A stretch of DNA of 12,833 bases from an uncultured Bacilli bacterium (GTDB lineage Bacteria > Bacillota_I > Bacilli_A > RF39 > UBA660). The notes beneath the pieces are model-generated. The model was not told where the DNA came from, did not search any database, and saw only the letters and a list, made by a program, of their open reading frames with translations. Location: positions 1-12,833 of the forward strand of contig CAJTXV010000017.1 in the NCBI GenBank assembly GCA_910584255.1, read 5' to 3'. The translations under genes and the position numbers were made by a program. Shown here piece after piece: positions 6,591 through 12,833 of the stretch (position 1 is its first letter; each line of letters starts with the position of its first letter).

Positions 6591-6896
6591 TTATTTTAAA
6601 TCAGTATAATAAATAACTTCTTTACCTAGTGATTTAGCAAATTCAATTTCTTTACTTGTACTAACCCCAATATAACCATCAACATTTACAACTAAAATAG
6701 CATCAGCTAATTTTATTCTTTCTTTGTGCATTTTATCAAGCATATCTGCTTCTTCCTCTGTAAAATCGTCTTTATTCGGTCTAGTAGGATTATATATAGG
6801 CACCAACATACAATTTCCTTCTAATTCCATTTTTTCTGTTATTTCCATCATTTCTTTATAAAATCTTAAACTTCCACATACTGTAATTATTTTCAT
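6591..6896 (-). CDS. Small nucleoside 2-deoxyribosyltransferase-fold protein (first)
   Basis: 101 residues, first gene of the operon. Features of the deoxyribosyltransferase-like Rossmann fold: an N-terminal strand ending in VCGS (residues 6-9), LDKMHKERI (53-61), the strand ADAILVVNVDGYIGVST (64-80), and Glu83 in SKEIEFA at the position of the family's catalytic Glu. True enzymes of this group cleave the glycosidic bond of deoxynucleosides or deoxynucleotides. This short version, common in phages and mobile elements of Bacillota, has no assigned substrate that I know. ATG at 6896 is chosen because GGAGGAG lies 9 nt upstream; the in-frame TTG at 6914 overlaps that ribosome site. 25 nt separate it from the next gene. 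It could bind rather than cleave nucleotides. Confidence 0.8.
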   Translation of the reverse strand: MKIITVCGSLRFYKEMMEITEKMELEGNCMLVPIYNPTRPNKDDFTEEEADMLDKMHKERIKLADAILVVNVDGYIGVSTSKEIEFAKSLGKEVIYYTDLK

Positions 6897-6922
6897 ATAA
6901 AGTATCTCCTCCAATTACTTAA

Positions 6923-6951
6923 ATTATATCATTTTTTACTTTATATTTGAA
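6923..6951 (-). promoter_or_regulatory. Promoter of the four-gene nucleotide operon
   Basis: On the minus strand an extended -10, TGATATAAT (core at 6928-6923), lies 17 bp from a -35-like TTCAAA (6951-6946). The first start codon is about 27 nt downstream of the -10, leaving room for a short leader with a GGAGGAG ribosome site. It sits directly behind the stop codon of the preceding gene. Confidence 0.7.
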
Positions 6952-6960
6952 TACGATTCA
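6948..6960. promoter_or_regulatory. Possible operator palindrome over the -35 box
   Basis: TGAAT-acg-ATTCA is a perfect dyad with 5-bp arms overlapping the -35 element of the nucleotide operon promoter. It is short enough to be chance in AT-rich DNA. Confidence 0.3.
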
Positions 6961-7743
6961 TTATATTTCTAATTCTTCTTCTAAATCTTCTTCAACATCT
7001 TTAAACCATCCTAATTCTTCAACCCATTCAAGTTCGTTATTTTTTAGTCTAGCTATATTATTTAAAATGGAACTCTTTAGATACCCAAATTTATTCTCTA
7101 TTTTTTCACCATTCTCATCAACAAAATCACGTTCTAATACTCTTGGTATGATGTAATGCAAAATCATCAGCAAATCCCTTGTTTCATATTCATTTAATAA
7201 GTTTTCAAATAACTTGTCATAATTATAAATATCAGTATCATATGCAGTAATATATTTTCTATCTATTAAATCGATAGTTAAAAAATGATGGTTATCTTCA
7301 AAAATTTTATTTTTGGTTTTATCTTCTTTATCTGTTTGTTTTTTAATATTTTGTTTATTAGTATTTAGTTGTGTATCATTTTCAAGATATTGATAATCAA
7401 GGTATTGGTTTTCGGCATCTTGCTTTTGTATATCTGGTACTAATTGTGGTTCTTCGTAGATATTATAAATATATTCGATTTTCTTACTTTCCGTTTGATC
7501 AGGATATAATTTAGTTATAGATAAATAATGATTTTCTTTTAATTCATTTAACGTATTTCTAATTGATGTTTTACTTTCTTTAGAGTTAATAACAAGTCCT
7601 GCAAGTGAATAATCCCAATCATTAGGTAAAGATAACATATAAGAAAGAAGTCCTTTAGCTTTTAAACTTAGATTTTTATTTTGTAGATGGTGATTACTCA
7701 TAATTGTAAAATTCTTAGTTTTTGGTAGCTTAAATACAGCCAT
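6961..7743 (-). CDS. Helix-turn-helix protein with DUF6017-like C-terminus (mobile-element replication-initiator type)
   Basis: 260 residues. The N-terminal ~100 residues resemble the winged-helix domain of plasmid and conjugative-element replication initiators: a FKLPKTKNFTIMSNHHLQ opening, LSLKAKGLLSYMLSLPNDWDYSLAGL, and a following helix with TSIRNTLNELKE. A low-complexity Gln/Lys/Asp linker (~115-155) leads to a C-terminal domain ending in KFGYLKSSILNNIARLKNNELEW, typical of the DUF6017 proteins of Bacillota integrative elements. ATG at 7743 is preferred: AAGGGTG lies about 8 nt upstream, and an in-frame GTG at 7752 is part of that ribosome site. No relaxase, integrase or other transfer gene lies in the window. 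The acidic tail (EEDLEEELEI) may be regulatory. Confidence 0.75.
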   Translation of the reverse strand: MAVFKLPKTKNFTIMSNHHLQNKNLSLKAKGLLSYMLSLPNDWDYSLAGLVINSKESKTSIRNTLNELKENHYLSITKLYPDQTESKKIEYIYNIYEEPQLVPDIQKQDAENQYLDYQYLENDTQLNTNKQNIKKQTDKEDKTKNKIFEDNHHFLTIDLIDRKYITAYDTDIYNYDKLFENLLNEYETRDLLMILHYIIPRVLERDFVDENGEKIENKFGYLKSSILNNIARLKNNELEWVEELGWFKDVEEDLEEELEI

Positions 7744-7775
7744 TATAATCACCCTTTCTGTTATTTTTAAACATG

Positions 7776-7800
7776 AAAAAAATCCTAATTTCTTAGGACT
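7776..7800 (-). terminator. Intrinsic terminator of the zinc-ribbon gene
   Basis: On the minus strand TCCTAA (7798-7793), a GAAA tetraloop and TTAGGA (7788-7783) are followed by seven T. The 5' arm includes the TAA stop codon of the gene. A GNRA loop plus a T run is a classic terminator layout. Confidence 0.85.
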
Positions 7801-8413
7801 TTAAATCAAAGATATTACTCACAAATATTTCTTTGAATAGTTTGATAAAACGCCTCCAATTGTCAGGTACTTTATCATTACCACTTTTTACATAGCAGGC
7901 TCCGTTGTAATAGGTACATTTTAATATCCAATAGTATCCATCATAATCATAATTTTTACCATAATGACCATTCCATATATTAGGATTGTAGCTCTTAAAA
8001 CTAGAAAGAATTTTATTTTTGTTATTAATTGTAAGAGATTCATTTTCTTTAATAGATACCCAATTGATTCTTAAAGAGTATTTTGGATTTTCTTTATCAC
8101 TAAAATCAAGAATGTATCTATAATAGTTATTGTTAACACAAATGATAAAGTTAATGATTGATATATCAACTGTATACATAACTTTTCTTGACTGAAAAGT
8201 ATTCTTGCAGTTCTTACAATAACGATTAGGTAAATGACTCATTAATCTTTCACCATCAAAGTCATATTTTTCAAATCCCTTACGATAAGATTCATTTAAT
8301 CCAATATCTTCCTGATTAATATAATTCTTCTTCGTTTTCTTTTCACCTAAATAACCATAGGCAATATTAAAAGTATTGCCACTATTACAAAACGGACAAT
8401 TTGCTTTTCCCAT
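7793..8413 (-). CDS. Zinc-ribbon protein of unknown function
   Basis: 206 residues with two CxxC pairs, C6-x2-C9 (CPFC) and C66-x2-C69 (CKNC), spaced as expected for one zinc ribbon interrupted by a ~55-residue insertion. The rest is rich in Asn, Tyr and Lys with alternating hydrophobic residues, suggesting beta structure, and the C-terminal part contains several Trp/Tyr (YYWILKCTYY). No enzyme motif or membrane helix is visible. The start ATG has a strong GGAGG site. A terminator overlaps the stop codon, so the gene is probably transcribed alone. Its position next to a replication-initiator-like gene suggests mobile-element cargo. Function not recognised. Confidence 0.7.
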   Translation of the reverse strand: MGKANCPFCNSGNTFNIAYGYLGEKKTKKNYINQEDIGLNESYRKGFEKYDFDGERLMSHLPNRYCKNCKNTFQSRKVMYTVDISIINFIICVNNNYYRYILDFSDKENPKYSLRINWVSIKENESLTINNKNKILSSFKSYNPNIWNGHYGKNYDYDGYYWILKCTYYNGACYVKSGNDKVPDNWRRFIKLFKEIFVSNIFDLKS

Positions 8414-8485
8414 TTAATTCCTCCAAAACATGCAAGTTCTTAAACAAAAAAGCCTTTATTTATAGGTTCTCCCTATATGTCTTAG
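8414..8485. other. Gap between zinc-ribbon gene and permease remnant; probable junction
   Basis: Next to the zinc-ribbon gene this stretch holds its ribosome site, GGAGG, 7 nt before the ATG. Further out are a plus-strand AAAAAAGCC segment that looks like half of a terminator stem and a small hairpin with 6-bp arms (8461-8466 / 8472-8477). I see no convincing promoter for the zinc-ribbon gene. The change from minus-strand gene to plus-strand remnant happens here. Confidence 0.4.
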
Positions 8486-8668
8486 ATCGGAGTCATTATG
8501 GGAGAGTTGTTAGTATCCAAAGAAGGACTTGGTTACCTCATTATGTATGGTTCACAAGTATTTAATATTAATTTGGTAATTACTTCTGTTGTTATCCTAG
8601 CCGTCGTTGCATATCTTATGTATTTAGTGATTTCATTCATAGAAAAAAAGATAGTTCAATCAAAGTGA
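8486..8668 (+). pseudogene. C-terminal remnant of an ABC-transporter permease (SsuC/TauC-like)
   Basis: On the plus strand, codons from 8486 to the TGA at 8666-8668 read I-G-V-I-M-G-E-L-L-V-S-K-E-G-L-G-Y-L-I, then a hydrophobic segment and a short basic tail. This matches the conserved last cytoplasmic loop (the E-x-x-x-x-x-G-L-G-Y-L-I segment) and final membrane helix of NitT/TauT/SsuC-type permeases. About 60 residues survive of a protein normally near 250. An in-frame TAG (8483-8485) directly precedes the matching segment, where the family often has Trp, so a Trp-to-amber change is possible. No matching sequence is seen further upstream. It is the only plus-strand coding trace among minus-strand genes and marks a rearrangement junction near 8465-8485. 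Confidence 0.75.
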
Positions 8669-8680
8669 TGAACTGTCTTT
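8643..8680. terminator. Intrinsic terminator, probably bidirectional
   Basis: Arms at 8647-8658 and 8669-8680 (AAAGATAGTTCA / TGAACTGTCTTT) form a 12-bp stem with one G-U on the plus strand, followed by a T-rich tract; this matches the end of the permease remnant. Read on the minus strand the hairpin has one mismatch and is followed by seven T, so it can also end the vWA/ATPase/ankyrin operon about 50 nt after its last stop codon. Confidence 0.7.
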
Positions 8681-8729
8681 TACTTTTGTAATGATATTTT
8701 GATTTTCACTTCTAATATTTTAAAAAATC

Positions 8730-9500
8730 TTAATTACTGTTTGAATCCTTTGGTAGTTGCATCGAAACCTCTTTAACTTTTGCATCTTTTATTTTGGATG
8801 CATTTAATCTTTCTTCTACTTCTTTCATTAAATCTAAAACATCTTCTTCTGTTCTTATAGGTATCATTTCTGATAGACTCGAACTCTCTATATAGGATAG
8901 ATTAATTGATATATTGCCAGGAACTTCAATAATCGTTTGATTTTCTAAATTCCTATGAGTCAAATAGGTTTGTTCTTCAATTAATATGTCTGCACATCCT
9001 TGTTGATTATGTCTTTTCGCACTCATCAAGGCATTATCCCCACCCTGACATTTAGCATTCACATCTGCATCTAGCAATATTAATAATTGTAAAAGTTCCT
9101 CATGTCCGTGCCTTGCTGCTTTCATTAAAGCAGTTGTGTCATAATTATTTTTTTGATTTACGTTGGCACCTGCTCTTAATAATACATAGGCAATTTCAAT
9201 ATACCCTTTCATTGCACTTATCAGTAATGAAAAGTTGCCTTTTTTCTCATCCTTATATTCAATATTTGCACCATGTTGTATTAATTCTACTATCTTATCT
9301 AATAATTCATCTAAGGAAGTAGTTGATGATCTTTTTGCTGAAAGTAATTCCAATAATTCTTTTCCAAGTCGATTACTTTCCTCTTGGTTCACTTTTTTTA
9401 TTTTTGATTGAAATTCCTCCCTGCTTTTTTCATCTAGTTTATACTCTTCTAATTTTTTTAATCTATTATTTTCTAATTCCATTAAACTTGCATTATTCAT
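8730..9500 (-). CDS. Coiled-coil and ankyrin-repeat protein
   Basis: 256 residues. The N-terminal ~50 residues are Lys/Glu-rich and probably helical coiled coil. Ankyrin repeats span ~63-177, recognisable from helix-loop-helix units ending in HGANIEYKD, AGANVNQKN and DADVNAKCQ, and from the TALMKAARHGH segment. The ~75 C-terminal residues are unassigned and end in a charged tail. No signal peptide or membrane segment is visible. The ATG at 9500 overlaps the ATPase stop (ATGA), so translation should be coupled and the protein is the third member of the vWA/ATPase operon. Ankyrin repeats bind proteins, so an adaptor or target-recognition subunit for the ATPase pair is the natural inference. No catalytic motif is seen. 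Confidence 0.85.
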   Translation of the reverse strand: MNNASLMELENNRLKKLEEYKLDEKSREEFQSKIKKVNQEESNRLGKELLELLSAKRSSTTSLDELLDKIVELIQHGANIEYKDEKKGNFSLLISAMKGYIEIAYVLLRAGANVNQKNNYDTTALMKAARHGHEELLQLLILLDADVNAKCQGGDNALMSAKRHNQQGCADILIEEQTYLTHRNLENQTIIEVPGNISINLSYIESSSLSEMIPIRTEEDVLDLMKEVEERLNASKIKDAKVKEVSMQLPKDSNSN

Positions 9501-11290
9501 TTCTTTAGCACCTTACCTTGCATCATTGTTTTAGAAATTTCTAATGCTTTATTTGTATCTGCACAAGATATTTTAGGTATAACTGCATCTAATTGATCAA
9601 ATCCATTTTCAGTTTCCAATTCTTGTTTTAGTGTAAGATGATAAATATTTTCGCCTTCAGAATTATCTGTAAGTGATGTGTCATTATAAAAAATTGCATC
9701 TATTAGGCAGTGACCATTAAATCCTGTTACTTTTTGTGCAAGTTTCTTAGCTGACTTTGGTTGAGATTTTTCACATTCACTCATAAAATTAAGAAATGAT
9801 TCTATATCAAAAATAGATGTAGATGGAATGACTAAATGACTTGATAGGATTTTAAATTCTAATTGATTCTGTTCATTAATATCCATTACTACAATGATTC
9901 TTTGTTCACCATCTTCTTTTAATAAAATACCATTTTCATAAATTTTAATATCTAATTTACTAGCATGTTCCATTAATTTAGAAACAAAATAATCATGAGA
10001 AAGATTTGGATTTAGTATGGTTGCAACTTCTGTCCAATTTTCACTAGATAATAAAAATATATTATGCCCTCTTTTTATATGACTGCTTTCATCACCAAAG
10101 ATACTGATTGCATTTGGAAAATTAGTTGTAGAAACTAATTCTCCATTTTGTAATTTGATTTTTTCTATTTCTTCTTGAATTGTTTGTCTTCTTTCTTGCT
10201 CCATTTTCGCAAATTTTTCTTTATATTCTTCAATTAGTTGTTCCATTTCTTTTGTCTTTTTTTGGTACTCTGCAATTTCATCTGCAATTATATGTTGTGA
10301 TATTAAACTGTTAATACTTGGAGGATTTTCATTTATTTCTTCACTTTGCATTGCTTTAATTACTTCTACTAACTTTTTACTACTTTTAGAACTAGATTTT
10401 TTTATTCTTGATTCAAAGGTTATAATATCATTTGGTATTTTTAACATATCTTCAATTATATTCGTATAAATATCACTCTGTGTAAAATTTCCTATTTTCA
10501 TTAATATATGGGCATCCATAATTGCCTGTTCACACTCGGAACACGATGGAAGTTTTTGATATATATGGCGATCACGCCCTATGTATAATTGTTCATAAAG
10601 TAAAGTTACTAAATTTAGTAGTTCTTCATTACACTGATTTTCTTGGGAAAACTTACTTAGTACCGTAAATAACCGTTCTGGCGGCATATAATCAAGACGC
10701 ACGATTCGGTTACGTCTCATCATAGGTTCTGATAATTCAGAACGCACATCATTTTTACATAGAAACACCTGTAGCATCCCACGATTTTCTTTCTTTATTT
10801 CTATATTTCCATGTTGGACTGTATTAATTAATCCTTCTTGCAAGCAATTATTAAAAAAGGTATCTGTAACATCTCTTGCTTTATCATATTCATCCATTTT
10901 CAAAATGACATAATTTCCCTCATTTACTGCCTTAAATGCTTCAATAATTTTACCAGGAATTCTAATTTTAGTAGTATCTCCCTCAAAAGTAGCAACGACA
11001 TCAATATCTTCATATAAATCACTTTTACTGGTTTCTGCATCCATTTGATAATTAATAAATTTTACAGGCTTTTCAAGAATTGCTGATGCTACTTTACAAT
11101 AAGTTTCTACAAAAAAGGTTTTCCCAGCCCCGCTTGGTCCATCTAAACACATTGAATATACTTCTTGTCCAACAGACTCTCCTTGACTTATATAAAATAA
11201 ACCGAGACAGGTTTTAGATAAAAGATAATCCGATATATAATAACCTCTTGATTCAAATAACTCTTTTATTTTTTCTTTTTCAATTCTCAT
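9497..11290 (-). CDS. MoxR-type AAA+ ATPase with coiled coil and unrecognised C-terminal domain
   Basis: A 597-residue predicted cytoplasmic ATPase. Walker A is GPSGAGKT at residues 51-58, Walker B is YVILKMDE at 127-134, and a sensor-1-like Asn sits in FLCKND at ~180. Arginines in EPMMRRNRIVRLD (~188-200) are candidates for the Arg finger and sensor 2. A predicted coiled coil covers ~335-382. The last ~205 residues match no fold I recognise. ATG at 11290 is chosen because it has a GGAG site 9 nt upstream and overlaps the upstream stop as ATGA; the in-frame extension upstream would run into the vWA gene. Its own stop overlaps the ankyrin gene's ATG. Pairing with a vWA gene is the hallmark of MoxR-vWA chaperone modules, where the ATPase remodels clients presented by the vWA partner. 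Family assignment is good; the role is inferred. Confidence 0.85.
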   Translation of the reverse strand: MRIEKEKIKELFESRGYYISDYLLSKTCLGLFYISQGESVGQEVYSMCLDGPSGAGKTFFVETYCKVASAILEKPVKFINYQMDAETSKSDLYEDIDVVATFEGDTTKIRIPGKIIEAFKAVNEGNYVILKMDEYDKARDVTDTFFNNCLQEGLINTVQHGNIEIKKENRGMLQVFLCKNDVRSELSEPMMRRNRIVRLDYMPPERLFTVLSKFSQENQCNEELLNLVTLLYEQLYIGRDRHIYQKLPSCSECEQAIMDAHILMKIGNFTQSDIYTNIIEDMLKIPNDIITFESRIKKSSSKSSKKLVEVIKAMQSEEINENPPSINSLISQHIIADEIAEYQKKTKEMEQLIEEYKEKFAKMEQERRQTIQEEIEKIKLQNGELVSTTNFPNAISIFGDESSHIKRGHNIFLLSSENWTEVATILNPNLSHDYFVSKLMEHASKLDIKIYENGILLKEDGEQRIIVVMDINEQNQLEFKILSSHLVIPSTSIFDIESFLNFMSECEKSQPKSAKKLAQKVTGFNGHCLIDAIFYNDTSLTDNSEGENIYHLTLKQELETENGFDQLDAVIPKISCADTNKALEISKTMMQGKVLKK

Positions 11291-12833
11291 TTTGCATGCT
11301 CCTTTTCTAATGTTTTTGGATTGTCTACATAACATAGTGTTTCAAATCGCTTTTCATTCACTTTTACTAAACCGAGTGCTATATCTTCTAGATTCTGAAC
11401 TTTATAAATAAAACCATTAAACTTTCCTAAATTAGTGGAGTTGCAACTTGATGCAAAGCAAAACCAATATACATTGGCTGCTTGAGAAAGGTTAATTACC
11501 TCCTTCTTTGGATCAAAATCTGAAAAAACAACACATTTTTCTGCTTTTTTACTAATTAAATAATTATCAATATTTTTTGCAATCAATTTATATTTAACTT
11601 TAGGATTTTTCTTAAAAGAATCCTTATTGTCATTACAGTATCCAGCACTCTCTAATACTTTTGCAAGTTCTTCAACTGTTATATTTTTTTCTATACTTTC
11701 AATTTGAACATTTACTCTTTCATTATAACCTATTAATACTTTTACATTTTTCTTTAACAATTCAATCGCAATGACAGCTAGCATATTGGTATAGTTACTC
11801 ATACTACCTGACATATCAAAGTAAAAGGATAGGGGTACATTTTCGCTTTTTCCATCCGAATAATCGTATCCATATTTATCATGTAATACTTTATTCAATT
11901 GATTGGTCTTAAAATCGACGATTACATCTTTTACATTCCATTTATAAAAACCATCACTTTTTTCTAAAGAATTACTACGTACATTTAAATCGGTATTCCT
12001 AATACAAAATCTTTGGTTTAAAAATTTAGTAATTAATGTTCTAATTAGACTTTCTGGAATTTCGGTAGCGGATTCTGTATCAATGGAGTATCCAGGTCCT
12101 CTTTCTCTATCTTCAAAGGAAGGAAGTTCTCTTAGCTTATTTAGAAAGTTGTTTTGCTGAGCCGATAATGGATACTCTTCTTCCTTTGATTCAGTGATTT
12201 CTTGTTTTTCAGGATGTAAATTTTTCTTTGTCAATTTTAAGGCTTTTCTTTTTCTTATTTCTTCAATGCTTTTCTTAAGTTTTTCTAATAATTGGAGTTT
12301 CTCTTCATTTGTGAGTTTAGAATTATTTTCTATTTTCTCAGCCAATTCTTCAATTTGTTCTTCATTTAACTTACTATCTACTGAATCACTAGATGATTCT
12401 TCTTTTTCTTGTGATGACTCCTTACTTGATTCTTTGGAATTATTTTCCTTTGAGTCATTGGATTGTTCTTCTTCGCTTTGTGACTCTTCACTCTTCTCAT
12501 TCGACTCACTATCTTCTGAATTACTTGATAATTCTCCTTGTTCTTGAGAAAGTCCCTTGTTTTCTTCTTCGGAACCATTTCCTTTTGAATCACTGGATTG
12601 TTCTTCTTTGTTTTGGGACTCTTCACCCTGTTCATCCCGCTCACTATCTTCTGAATTACTTGATGATTCTCCTTGTTCTTGTGATGACTCCTTACTTGAT
12701 TCTTCGGAACTATTTCCTTTTGAATCACTGGATTGTTCTTCTTCACTTTGGGACTCTTCTTCACTCTGTTCATCCCATTCACTATCTTCTGAATTACTTG
12801 ATGATTCTCCTTGTTCTTGTGATGACTCCTTAC
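11287..12833 (-). CDS. von Willebrand factor A (vWA) domain protein with N-terminal acidic repeats, partial (start outside window)
   Basis: The frame is open from the right edge to a TGA at 11289-11287; 514 residues are visible and the start lies beyond 12833. A TTG at 12345 is in frame but is internal, because the reading frame continues unbroken upstream. The first ~160 visible residues are a Glu/Ser/Gln/Asp-rich, surely disordered region built of 45-46-residue imperfect repeats. A short Lys/Glu helical stretch follows, then a region of unknown fold, then the vWA domain. The MIDAS motif DMSGS (DxSxS) is encoded at about 11817-11803, and a second acidic motif, FSDFD, lies near the end of the domain. 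The stop overlaps the ATG of the downstream MoxR-type ATPase (ATGA). An acidic region before a vWA domain paired with an AAA+ partner recalls CobT/CobS-like and other MoxR-vWA pairs. Substrate unknown. Confidence 0.85.
   Translation of the reverse strand, partial: KESSQEQGESSSNSEDSEWDEQSEEESQSEEEQSSDSKGNSSEESSKESSQEQGESSSNSEDSERDEQGEESQNKEEQSSDSKGNGSEEENKGLSQEQGELSSNSEDSESNEKSEESQSEEEQSNDSKENNSKESSKESSQEKEESSSDSVDSKLNEEQIEELAEKIENNSKLTNEEKLQLLEKLKKSIEEIRKRKALKLTKKNLHPEKQEITESKEEEYPLSAQQNNFLNKLRELPSFEDRERGPGYSIDTESATEIPESLIRTLITKFLNQRFCIRNTDLNVRSNSLEKSDGFYKWNVKDVIVDFKTNQLNKVLHDKYGYDYSDGKSENVPLSFYFDMSGSMSNYTNMLAVIAIELLKKNVKVLIGYNERVNVQIESIEKNITVEELAKVLESAGYCNDNKDSFKKNPKVKYKLIAKNIDNYLISKKAEKCVVFSDFDPKKEVINLSQAANVYWFCFASSCNSTNLGKFNGFIYKVQNLEDIALGLVKVNEKRFETLCYVDNPKTLEKEHAK
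12364..12833 (-). repeat. Imperfect tandem coding repeat (45-46 codons) in the acidic region of the vWA protein
   Basis: Corresponding Lys codons of successive units begin at 12831, 12693, 12558 and 12423, giving periods of 138, 135 and 135 bp. Each unit begins with variants of K-E-S-S-Q-E-Q-G-E-S-S-S-N-S-E-D-S-E and continues with E-E-Q-S-S-D-S-K-G-N-S-S-type sequence. The frame is kept throughout, so the array is read as protein. The array runs off the window edge, so the full copy number is unknown. Confidence 0.85.

Noticed and set aside
9113..9508. Two plus-strand hydrophobic frames opposite the ankyrin gene
   Set aside because: Leu-rich content is the complement of the ankyrin coding sequence; no start signals.
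11291..11335. Longer ATPase N-terminus starting at 11335
   Set aside because: It would overlap the vWA gene by about 50 nt, while the ATG at 11290 has GGAG and the ATGA overlap.
12194..12547. Plus-strand Ser/Phe-rich frame
   Set aside because: Mirror of the acidic repeat region; biased composition follows from the opposite strand, and no start signal is seen.
12378..12782. Minus-strand frame encoding a Lys/Asn/Val-rich protein
   Set aside because: It is an alternate frame of the tandem repeat. The acidic Ser/Glu frame is continuous with the vWA domain and open to the window edge, so this one is a shadow.
12346..12833. Treating TTG at 12345 as the start of the vWA protein
   Set aside because: The same frame continues upstream without a stop through the acidic repeats, and no ribosome site precedes the TTG.

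Overview
The window is strongly AT-rich with short intergenic gaps, strong AGGAGG-type ribosome sites and overlapping stop/start codons. This points to a low-GC Gram-positive bacterium (Bacillota, clostridial or erysipelotrichial type); no species is identifiable. Every intact gene lies on the minus strand, so transcription runs from high to low coordinates. The content (type IV toxin-antitoxin pair, HEPN protein, stand-alone replication-initiator-like protein, MoxR/vWA pair, gene debris) looks like an accessory defence island or the cargo of an integrative element rather than core chromosome.

Layout, in the direction of transcription. (1) 12833-8730: a translationally coupled operon encoding a vWA protein with a long acidic repeat region (its start lies outside the window), a MoxR-type AAA+ ATPase with a coiled coil and an unrecognised C-terminal region, and a coiled-coil/ankyrin-repeat protein. 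Each junction is an ATGA overlap. A hairpin near 8643-8680 probably ends it. (2) 8486-8668 (+): the broken C-terminal end of an ABC-transporter permease, the only plus-strand coding remnant and a likely recombination scar. (3) 8413-7793: a zinc-ribbon protein with its own terminator, then 7743-6961, a helix-turn-helix/DUF6017-type protein of mobile elements. (4) 6951-4743: a self-contained four-gene operon with its own extended -10 promoter and terminator: two small nucleoside-deoxyribosyltransferase-fold proteins, a Nudix hydrolase and an Fe-S HhH-GPD DNA glycosylase-like protein. (5) 4707-596: an operon headed by an AbiE-type pair. Its promoter is embedded in a perfect 17-bp inverted repeat. 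It continues into a Sel1-repeat protein, an RBBP9/YdeN-like hydrolase with a probable frameshift at its start, and an ApeA-like HEPN protein. (6) 595-1: about 600 bases without a conventional gene, but with two minus-strand terminators, two near-identical promoter-like direct repeats and a structured leader that could hide the ribosome site of a 15-residue hydrophobic peptide.

How the genes may work together is inference. The AbiE/Sel1/HEPN block reads as an abortive-infection cassette. The glycosylase/Nudix/deoxyribosyltransferase-fold block reads as a system acting on modified nucleotides in the pool and in DNA. The MoxR/vWA/ankyrin block resembles chaperone-type MoxR-vWA systems in which a third protein supplies target recognition. 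The last two are the best candidates for an undescribed system here.
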